Assembly: GCA_019244945.1 (NCBI GenBank)
Contig: JAFASD010000036.1
Span: forward strand, 1 to 6,497
Source of the DNA: Acidobacteriaceae bacterium
GTDB taxonomy: Bacteria; Acidobacteriota; Terriglobia; Bryobacterales; Bryobacteraceae
Direction: 5' to 3'
Length of the DNA stretch: 6,497 bases
Positions 1-5,282 of the stretch are shown here, piece by piece. The notes beneath the pieces are model-generated. The model saw nothing but the letters and a program-made list of their open reading frames with translations. It ran no database searches and had not been told where the DNA came from. A program made the position numbers and the translations under genes. Numbering within the stretch: the first letter of the stretch is position 1; every line of letters starts with the position of its first letter.

Positions 1-470
1 AATCCGAGCACGTCAACTAACAGAAGCACGGCGCGCTGCTTCGGCGCGAGTCGCTGAAGCGCCGCCACAAATGCCAGACGTATACTTTGCTTCAGAATCG
101 CCCGCTCGGCCGGATTGGAGTCGGAAGGCAGTGCGCGAGCATCTGAAATGGGCTCAATCCACTCGTTTGCGGGACGCTGCACGAGATCTTCTACCGAAGG
201 CGTTCCCGAAAACGGCGGGCCTTCTTCCATGGGGCGCGCGCGCCGCCGCTTATTGTGAATCTCGTCCAGGCAGACATTTGTGGCGATGCGATAGAGCCAA
301 TTTTTGAGGGAAGCGCGCCCGTCGAATCGCTTGAGGCCTCTCCACGCGCGAATCATGGCTTCCTGTGCGGCATCTTCCGCATCGACAGACGAGCCCAACA
401 TCCGGTAACAATGACCGGTAATTGCTGGGCGGTGTCCTTCGAGGTGTCGGATATCTGGAACAGCTTCCAT
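1..470 (-). CDS. ECF sigma-70 factor, sigma-X5/SigG-like group, 3' end cut by the window
   Basis: Extracytoplasmic-function sigma factor that would direct RNA polymerase to a stress or envelope regulon. I translated the minus strand from ATG at 468-470; 156 codons are visible before the left edge. Region 2 is clear: HCYRMLGS at residues 20-27, DAEDAAQE at 30-37, then RFDGRASLKNWLYRIATN at about 48-65 (core binding and -10 recognition). A linker with EWIEP (103-107) and LPSDSNPAE (114-122) follows, then the start of region 4 at LAPKQRAVLLL (141-151). The linker and the region 4 entry resemble the sigma-X5/SigG-like group, whose members usually carry a C-terminal SnoaL-like domain; that part would lie outside the window. 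The start is supported by AGGAG at 476-480, five bases upstream. An upstream in-frame TTG is possible but less likely. Divergent from the tRNA gene. Confidence 0.92.
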   Translation of the reverse strand, partial: MEAVPDIRHLEGHRPAITGHCYRMLGSSVDAEDAAQEAMIRAWRGLKRFDGRASLKNWLYRIATNVCLDEIHNKRRRARPMEEGPPFSGTPSVEDLVQRPANEWIEPISDARALPSDSNPAERAILKQSIRLAFVAALQRLAPKQRAVLLLVDVLG

Positions 471-475
471 CCTTA

Positions 476-480
476 CTCCT
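476..480 (-). promoter_or_regulatory. Ribosome binding site of the ECF sigma factor
   Basis: AGGAG on the minus strand with a five-base spacer to the ATG at 468-470. It fixes the start of the sigma factor, whose frame is otherwise open further upstream. Confidence 0.7.
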
Positions 481-584
481 GCTCTAGACAATTCTCGCGC
501 GCATCCCGAGCCGCCGAACGCACGGAAGTCATAGAAGTTTACTTGCCGATGCAGGTCTCAAGGAATCAGGTAACATAAGGTGAC

Positions 585-680
<96 letters not shown>

Positions 681-705
681 GGATTCTTGGGTTTACAAAT
701 CGCAC

Positions 706-740
706 AAATTAAAAAGAAAGTCCGACGCCAGCCACACGGA
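706..740 (-). terminator. Possible weak terminator of the gasdermin operon
   Basis: On the minus strand a short TCCG/CGGA stem (740-721, 12-base loop) is followed directly by the T-rich run CTTTCTTTTTAATTT (720-706). The stem is only four base pairs, so the case rests mainly on the T tract and its place after the gasdermin reading frame. It would also separate leftward transcription from the convergent tRNA gene. Confidence 0.3.
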
Positions 741-776
741 TTGGAAGCCAAGCGCTTCACTGCTCATCATTTGAGT

Positions 777-923
777 TCACTCGTTCTGACGCACGCGTGG
801 CAACAAATCGTCATCAAAGACGATCTTTGCGAACCGGGGATGCTTCTTGTCACCGGTTGGGAAATTCTGAACCGCAATTCTCCCGGCAGCTATAGTGCTT
901 CCTGCATCCCGAACTAATGTCGT
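777..923 (-). other. 48-codon open extension in frame after the gasdermin stop
   Basis: Translating on past the gasdermin TGA (924-926) in the same frame gives 48 sense codons and a second TGA at 777-779. The peptide begins TTLVRDAGS, contains VQNFPTGDKKHPRF and DDDLLPR, and ends VRQNE. Its composition looks coding-like. No ATG, GTG or TTG lies near its beginning, so it is not an independent gene with a normal start. It could be a former C-terminus cut off by a nonsense mutation, a readthrough extension, a gene remnant, or chance: a 48-codon open frame is not rare. I do not recognise the peptide. The 263-residue gasdermin already has the usual family length, which argues against the extension being needed. 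Confidence 0.4.
800..830. repeat. Inverted repeat (12-bp stem with one bulge) after the gasdermin gene
   Basis: GCAACAAATCGTC (800-812) pairs with GACGATCTTTGC (819-830) across a six-base loop, with one bulged base and one G-U pair in the minus-strand RNA. No T run follows on either strand, so it does not look like an intrinsic terminator. It could stabilise the 3' end of the gasdermin mRNA, or simply reflect local sequence. Confidence 0.5.
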
Positions 924-1715
924 TCACTCTTCTTCGGCGCGCAGGACGACGCCCCGCTCAAGCAGGTATGGCTCTTTTTCATTCTCGTCTGCTAAAAAGC
1001 TATCACCTGATTCTTCCTCGGGAAAGAATACCCAATTCCTGCCCCGTTTTTCAAGTCTTCCGATTTTGCAGGCGAATGCGGCTGCGGCGCCGTCCTTGCT
1101 TGTGAATGAGACGGTCGTTTCATCTGTGGCTTCAACCTTGCCCTGCATGCCCAGATCAATATAGGTTCCAATCTGAATGGCCTTGGCGTCGAACGATGAC
1201 GAGCCGTCGTCGGCCGCGCGCATGGAGAGGCTACCTGCAAATGCATAGTCATACGCTATATGCAGGTAGCCGCCTTTGATATCTTCCGGAGGGATTGCGC
1301 CTGTGCGCAGGTCGCTCAGCAGGTGATCAATTTTGGAACCGTCGAGGGCGACATAGGTGACGTCGTCGAAGCTGAAGGTGATCTCGCGGCCTTTCGCAAA
1401 CGAAAGATCGAGCTTAGGCGCAGAGGTGATGCCAATGCATTTCAGAGCGTCGCCCAGGAACGATGCCGCGACGCCCAAGCTTTTCTTATCGGTTTCGCGG
1501 TGCTGAATAGAATCGAGCCGCCCGCGTTGCAGGTCCGGGATGATCGCACCCGCAGGGAGGTAGTCGACGAGTGGACCGCGACGGATGAGTTTCTGATTCT
1601 TATAGACGTAAACTTCCGGTGGTGTTAAGCCGCTTCGCGGAAACAACACAGGCTGATAGCCTATTTCGTTCAGCAACTTCACCAGCGCATCATTTCGGCA
1701 GCCGGTAATCGACAC
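924..1715 (-). CDS. bGSDM: Bacterial gasdermin (bGSDM), pore-forming cell-death effector
   Basis: 263 residues, the usual bGSDM length. Family knowledge: bGSDMs are kept inactive by a short C-terminal tail; after protease cleavage they oligomerise in the inner membrane, form large pores and kill the cell, which limits phage spread. Seen here: Cys6 near the N-terminus, where bGSDMs carry a palmitoylated cysteine; the family-like opening NDALVKLLNEIGY (8-20) followed by FPRSGLTPPEV (25-35); KLDLSFAKGREITFSFDDV at about 101-119; an alternating beta-rich segment at about 150-230 ending near GRNWVFFPEE (225-234); and an acidic tail of about 28 residues (236-263), the likely autoinhibitory peptide. 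The start is GTG at 1713-1715, directly after an in-frame TAG, with AAAGGA (1726-1731) ten bases upstream. It lies 22 bases downstream of a metalloprotease gene on the same strand, so it is probably co-transcribed. Recognised from recalled family sequences, not a search. Confidence 0.86.
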   Translation of the reverse strand: MSITGCRNDALVKLLNEIGYQPVLFPRSGLTPPEVYVYKNQKLIRRGPLVDYLPAGAIIPDLQRGRLDSIQHRETDKKSLGVAASFLGDALKCIGITSAPKLDLSFAKGREITFSFDDVTYVALDGSKIDHLLSDLRTGAIPPEDIKGGYLHIAYDYAFAGSLSMRAADDGSSSFDAKAIQIGTYIDLGMQGKVEATDETTVSFTSKDGAAAAFACKIGRLEKRGRNWVFFPEEESGDSFLADENEKEPYLLERGVVLRAEEE

Positions 1716-1725
1716 CTAATTATTA

Positions 1726-1731
1726 TCCTTT
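1726..1731 (-). promoter_or_regulatory. Ribosome binding site of the gasdermin
   Basis: AAAGGA on the minus strand within the 22-base gap after the protease stop, ten bases from the GTG start. The spacing is slightly long, which may mean modest translation, a sensible property for a toxic effector. No other start fits, because an in-frame TAG directly precedes the GTG. Confidence 0.5.
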
Positions 1732-1737
1732 CCCGGT

Positions 1738-2925
1738 TTATCCTTCGTTGGGATACAGGTTCCCAAGCGTCTTTTGAATGATGGTGTTTACGGCATCCGG
1801 CCATTGGCCAATGAGCGACCGGTACACTTTGGCTTTCTCCGCCCAGAGAGCATCCTGTCCGGACGACGTGGTCTCTCTTGAAACCGGCGGAAACATGCGC
1901 GCGGCCGTCACGGCCACCTGCTCAATGACTTCCGGATCGGCATCGCGAAAGTCGGGGTTCATTGTGTCGAGTACTTCTGAGTGAGGCACACTTCCCTTAG
2001 CGGCTTCCTCGAGAACGGATGACATTCGCGAGAACATTCTGTCTGCATTGAGGGCCGGACGGTCGGAACTCCCCAGCGCTTTCAATCCAGCAACCTCCAG
2101 CATTTCCTCATAAGCATAACCGATGGGAGAAAGAGACCAATAATCCCGTTCTGTGCTGCAGAAGGCTCGCGCAGAGGACTCGATAGCATGAAGCCGGTCG
2201 ATCGGTTGCGGATGATCATTTGGAAATGTGTGACCGAGTGAGGCGAAGACCGCGAAGACTCGCAGGGAAACCATGACGCCCGCGAAGCGCATCCTGGCTT
2301 CTCCGCCGCTCCTCGCCATGCGGATGAGGTTGCGCATGCCGGTGGCGTCGGCGTCAAACTCCTGCGCGCGAGTAAGAATGGGGGCAGAGGCTGAACCATC
2401 ATCGTTATCCAGCGGGCAATAATAAAATACATGGCCAAGTTCATGCGACAGAATGAAGAGATGCGCCGCCTGCGCCATCGTCGCCGCATCCGCGGCGACA
2501 AGAGGCGCTAGCGGACTAACGGACGATACAGGATCGAGAACGCCGGAAATGCCGCCGGGCTTCCATCGCTCAAACAGGGCCTGAAGTTCGGTGATGACTG
2601 TATCGACTGTAAACGACATTTTCAGAACCTCTTTGCCCGTGTACAGATTTGTCGCGCCAAACAGTATTGCAGTGACTGTATCGAAGAAATCGATCAGTCC
2701 GCTGAAGAGCATAATCGCGTGGCTGCCATCCGGATAGTGAAAGGTTTTGGCATTGGGAAGCATGCGACCCACCTCGCCTACCACCAGGGATTGTGATATC
2801 CGCAGGGCTTCCAGCACGGGAAGGTCGAGCGGCGCGAGCCTGCTAAACAGGGCAGCTCCGCGGTCGCTCCCATGGCTAAGCGGATATTCGCGCTGACGTT
2901 TGGCCAGTTCTTCAGAAGCTCTCAC
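1738..2925 (-). CDS. M48-like HExxH zinc metalloprotease, probable gasdermin-activating protease
   Basis: 395 residues with no signal peptide or clear membrane anchor, so probably cytoplasmic. The active-site helix reads LFILSHELGHVFYY (156-169): His161 and His165 would bind zinc and Glu162 would be the catalytic base. EFDADATGM (189-197) supplies the third ligand Glu189, as in M48-type gluzincins. HPQPIDRLHAI (238-248) matches the HP..eR motif seen after the active site in M48 proteases. NAKTFHYPDGSHAIMLFSGL (58-77) resembles the M48 edge strand but is separated from HELGH by an insertion of about 80 residues. The helical C-terminus (about 250-395) is not recognised and could sense a trigger or bind the substrate. 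The first possible start is GTG (2923-2925); an in-frame TAA lies five codons upstream. As the only intact neighbour in the gasdermin operon, its inferred role is cleavage of the gasdermin tail. A housekeeping role is less likely. The partnership is inferred; the metalloprotease assignment is strong. Confidence 0.88.
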   Translation of the reverse strand: MRASEELAKRQREYPLSHGSDRGAALFSRLAPLDLPVLEALRISQSLVVGEVGRMLPNAKTFHYPDGSHAIMLFSGLIDFFDTVTAILFGATNLYTGKEVLKMSFTVDTVITELQALFERWKPGGISGVLDPVSSVSPLAPLVAADAATMAQAAHLFILSHELGHVFYYCPLDNDDGSASAPILTRAQEFDADATGMRNLIRMARSGGEARMRFAGVMVSLRVFAVFASLGHTFPNDHPQPIDRLHAIESSARAFCSTERDYWSLSPIGYAYEEMLEVAGLKALGSSDRPALNADRMFSRMSSVLEEAAKGSVPHSEVLDTMNPDFRDADPEVIEQVAVTAARMFPPVSRETTSSGQDALWAEKAKVYRSLIGQWPDAVNTIIQKTLGNLYPNEG

Positions 2926-2936
2926 GCTGGTTCTGT

Positions 2937-2963
2937 ATTATGCTTACCTTCAAGGTTGGTCAG
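2937..2963 (-). promoter_or_regulatory. Candidate promoter of the protease-gasdermin operon, possibly leaderless
   Basis: On the minus strand CATAAT (2942-2937) matches the -10 consensus at five of six bases. CTGACC (2963-2958) is a weaker -35 match with a 15-base spacer. Transcription would begin only a few bases before the GTG at 2925. No Shine-Dalgarno sequence lies at normal distance, so the mRNA may be leaderless or nearly so. This is a sequence-pattern guess. Confidence 0.3.
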
Positions 2964-3046
2964 AACCCACGATGTCGCCATTCTGTGCATCTTCGCTGGC
3001 TTGTCTAAAGCACTCGCAGAGTTCCGAAAGCGGCGCTGTTAAACAA

Positions 3047-3070
3047 GGATCGATCCGCTTTTATCGATCC
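3047..3070 (-). terminator. Perfect 8-bp inverted repeat, possible terminator between the glycosyltransferase and the gasdermin operon
   Basis: GGATCGAT (3047-3054) and ATCGATCC (3063-3070) are perfect inverted copies with an eight-base spacer. On the minus strand the stem is followed by TTGTTTAA, a short T-rich stretch. This could end leftward transcription from the glycosyltransferase gene before the protease promoter. It could also be an operator-like or recombination-related palindrome, since the resolvase relic begins just beside it. Confidence 0.35.
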
Positions 3071-3094
3071 GGGCGGGCACAATAGTATCACACG

Positions 3095-3371
3095 ACGCTG
3101 GCCGCATCCCGGAGAAGAAGGCGGGTTTCGCTCCCGGGTAGACACGTGAGCCGACACGACGACCGCGGCATGGCCCATTGATGCTGACCGTGATGCCCGG
3201 TCTGCTGAGTTCGAGCGCGAATTGATACGCGCCCGCGCCGGCGAGGGCCACGCCAGCGCGAAATCAAACGGCGTGAAGCTTGGCCGGAAAGTCAAAGCTC
3301 ACGCCGCACCAGCAAAAGGAACCACGGGGCGCTCTGAGATTCCCCGCAGCTACAAGGTCAGCCGACCCTGG
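3095..3371 (+). pseudogene. Decayed C-terminal half of a Tn3-type serine resolvase
   Basis: Conserved serine-recombinase peptides appear in order but in shifting frames: TLAA (3095-3106), EKKAGF (3112-3129), FRS..DT-stop-ADTTT (3126-3164, TGA at 3147 where a Trp codon is expected), HGPLMLTVMPGL (3169-3204), AEFERELIRARAGEG...GVKLGRK (3204-3290), SKLTPHQQKE (3292-3321) and RSYKVSR (3345-3365, the helix-turn-helix end). At least four frameshifts and one nonsense codon make it nonfunctional. The N-terminal catalytic region with the active-site serine is not recognisable upstream. The relic stops a few bases before the 3' end of the convergent glycosyltransferase gene. Such resolvases serve transposons and integrated elements, so this is probably a remnant of a mobile element near the gasdermin operon. 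It fills most of the 449-base gap between the two minus-strand genes. Confidence 0.88.
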
Positions 3372-3374
3372 CCG

Positions 3375-4181
3375 TCACCGCCAGGAACGCGAACCTGGCC
3401 ATCCACTCATTCTCCATTTCTGCCAGGCCCACAATGGCAAAAATCTTGGCGTGATCCACAGATATCGTTTCCACAGACGAACTGGTTCGATAGCTAACCG
3501 GAACAGCCACTCCAACCCCTTACGGCGCATCCAATCCGGGGCCTGTCTAATTCGGCCTGCGTGAAAATCGAAAGCCGCCCCAACTCCAATCAGCGTCACA
3601 CCGGGAAACGAGTTGCGATGATCGTACATCCACTGTTCCTGTTTCGGGGTGCTGATGCCGACCAAAACGATATCGGCATCGGAGTCTACAATCCTCTCGC
3701 GTACGGCTTGATCCTCCGTCTTCGTCAGAGTTCGAAACGGCGGAGAATAGTAGCCCGCCACAATCAGCCCGGGAAACTGTTTGCAAAGGCGCTCGACCAG
3801 GGTCGGTAGAGTTCCCTCTCGCCCCCCGTACAGAAAAATTTTGTGACCGCTCTCCGCCGCCCTGCGGCAAAGCTCGAGCATCAGCGTCGGACCGTACACT
3901 CGCTGCTGCCCCGGTGATCCGAATGAGCGCAGCGCCCACACCACCGGCATGCCATCGGGAGTGACAATGTCCGCTTCCTCGAAAATTTTCGCGAGTTCAG
4001 GGTTATCTCGCGCCATGATGATGCCATGTACGGACGTGACGCAGATATAGCGGGCCGTGGCTCGCGCCGAACTTTTCCGTTCGATAGCCCATTGCCTGCA
4101 CAGTTCGACAACCTCCGCATAGCTCGTCTTACTGATGCCAACGCTCACCACGAGTTGCTTATCGGGAACAGCACCAGACAT
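3375..4181 (-). CDS. WecG/TagA/CpsF family (GT26) glycosyltransferase
   Basis: 268 residues. The family transfers N-acetylmannosamine-type or related sugars from UDP donors onto lipid-linked intermediates for teichoic acid, enterobacterial common antigen or exopolysaccharide, at the cytoplasmic membrane face. Seen: TPDGMPVVW (74-82, with the probable catalytic Asp76), VYGPTLM (95-101), FLYGG (116-120), VGISTPKQEQW (174-184), GVGAAFDFHAGR (199-210) and the closing LEWLFRL..EP.RLWKRYL (about 223-241), which is amphipathic and may contact the membrane. The frame is open up to 4283. I chose ATG at 4181 because GAAGGAG (4185-4191) lies just upstream, although its three-base spacer is short, and because longer versions would overlap the divergent gene. 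The sugar and acceptor cannot be told. Its divergent neighbour makes nucleotide-heptose, which fits a surface-glycan locus. Confidence 0.95.
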   Translation of the reverse strand: MSGAVPDKQLVVSVGISKTSYAEVVELCRQWAIERKSSARATARYICVTSVHGIIMARDNPELAKIFEEADIVTPDGMPVVWALRSFGSPGQQRVYGPTLMLELCRRAAESGHKIFLYGGREGTLPTLVERLCKQFPGLIVAGYYSPPFRTLTKTEDQAVRERIVDSDADIVLVGISTPKQEQWMYDHRNSFPGVTLIGVGAAFDFHAGRIRQAPDWMRRKGLEWLFRLAIEPVRLWKRYLWITPRFLPLWAWQKWRMSGWPGSRSWR

Positions 4182-4229
4182 GCGCTCCTTCAAGCATAAA
4201 TGTGATCTTCGTGCTAACGTAACCTTCGA

Positions 4230-5282
4230 GTGAACGCAAAAATATTTGACCGCGAAGAATTGAGCCGATGGGTTGCGAATCAACGCTCACTCGGATTCAA
4301 GGTCGGCTTCACCTGCGGCGCATTCGACATCTTACATGCGGGTCACGTCGAGTACTTAACTCGCGCACGGGAGTATTGTGACCGGTTAGTCGCCGCCGTA
4401 AATTCCGATAGCTCCATTCGGACATACAAAAGCCCACTCCGGCCCATCAATACAGAGGAACAGCGCCAGTTCGTTCTGGCAGGTCTCGAAGCCGTCGATG
4501 CGGTCACTCTCATGCATGAAGTTCGCCCGGCTCCGCTGCTCGAGCTTCTTAAGCCGGACGTATACATCAAAGGCGGCGATTACTCGACAGAACAACTCAA
4601 ATCGAAGGCACTGATCGAGTCCTATGGCGGCCAAGTAGTCTGTATCCCAATCGCCTTTCCAACCAGCACATCGGACATTCTGAAGCGAGCGGCTCTTTTG
4701 AGCCTCCATGAAGACGCTCCGCGAGCGGAGAGAAAGGGCGAGCAGCGATTAGTTTTTCTAGATCGTGACGGTACGCTCATCCGTGACGTGCCGTTCTTGC
4801 ATGATCCCTCGCTTGTGGAACTTATGCCGGGTGTTCTGGAAGGCTTGCGCATGCTCGAAGACGCTGGTTTCACTCTCGTCTTGATCACCAACCAGCAGGG
4901 AATCGGGCTCGGATACTACACAGAACATGAATTTATTGAAGTAAATCGCGCGCTTTTGCGCAAGGTTGCGCCTGCGGGAATTAATATAGCGAGAATTTAC
5001 TATTGCCCGCACTCGCAGGCGGATCTCTGCCAATGCCGCAAGCCAGGGTCTCTGCTCCTCGAAAACGCACTGCGCTATTACGGAGTGAAGCCGGAACGTT
5101 GTTACCTTATCGGTGACTCTGCGGCGGATTGCGTGGCGGGAGAGCGGCTACGGATTCCGTCAATCGTGATATCCGGGGATACTCCGGTTCAGGAGTGCAC
5201 GCAAACCGGGCGCTCTTTTACCGACGCAGTGAATTGGATCATGGCGTCGGAAGCGCAGCTTGCCGCACCAACGCTCGCTTAG
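4230..5282 (+). CDS. Fusion: heptose-1-phosphate nucleotidyltransferase (HldE C-terminal type) + GmhB phosphatase
   Basis: 350 residues combining two steps of nucleotide-activated heptose synthesis for LPS core or S-layer glycan. Residues about 1-155 are a cytidylyltransferase-fold domain: CGAFDILHAGH (29-39, nucleotide-binding HxGH at 36-39), VNSD (57-60), KGGDY (114-118) and TSTSDIL (145-151). Residues about 172-340 are a HAD phosphatase of the GmhB type: DRDGTL (178-183, nucleophile Asp178 and acid/base Asp180), TNQQGIGLG (220-228), zinc-binding C259-x-H261-x5-C267-x-C269, Lys271, and GDSAAD (295-300). GmhB converts heptose 1,7-bisphosphate to the 1-phosphate, and the N-terminal domain then adds the nucleotide, so the fusion would channel consecutive steps, listed in reverse domain order. 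No sugar kinase domain is present; the 7-kinase must be elsewhere. The start is GTG at 4230, without a clear ribosome binding site, chosen by domain alignment. It diverges from the glycosyltransferase across 48 bases. Confidence 0.95.
   Translation: MNAKIFDREELSRWVANQRSLGFKVGFTCGAFDILHAGHVEYLTRAREYCDRLVAAVNSDSSIRTYKSPLRPINTEEQRQFVLAGLEAVDAVTLMHEVRPAPLLELLKPDVYIKGGDYSTEQLKSKALIESYGGQVVCIPIAFPTSTSDILKRAALLSLHEDAPRAERKGEQRLVFLDRDGTLIRDVPFLHDPSLVELMPGVLEGLRMLEDAGFTLVLITNQQGIGLGYYTEHEFIEVNRALLRKVAPAGINIARIYYCPHSQADLCQCRKPGSLLLENALRYYGVKPERCYLIGDSAADCVAGERLRIPSIVISGDTPVQECTQTGRSFTDAVNWIMASEAQLAAPTLA

Noticed and set aside
71..578. Plus-strand open frames at the left end
   Set aside because: The minus strand in 1-470 encodes a clear ECF sigma factor; the plus frames are antisense shadows with no family features.
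539..584. Promoter of the tRNA-Ser gene (TTGCCG with TAACAT)
   Set aside because: The spacer is 22 bases and both boxes are weak. A promoter must exist near here but I cannot place it.
687..917. Plus-strand open frame of 76 codons after the tRNA
   Set aside because: No ribosome binding site, no recognisable motif, and it is antisense to the gasdermin extension frame. Treated as chance.
924..926. TGA read as selenocysteine to join the gasdermin to the extension
   Set aside because: No SECIS-like hairpin is seen immediately downstream, and no reason exists for selenocysteine in a gasdermin. The 263-residue product already matches family length.
3005..3295. Minus-strand open frames between the protease and glycosyltransferase genes
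   Set aside because: They lie antisense to the recognisable resolvase relic and have low-complexity Ser/Arg/Ala-rich content.
4182..4283. Longer start of the WecG-type glycosyltransferase
   Set aside because: It would add 34 residues not expected for the family, overlap the divergent heptose gene, and ignore the GAAGGAG next to the ATG at 4181.
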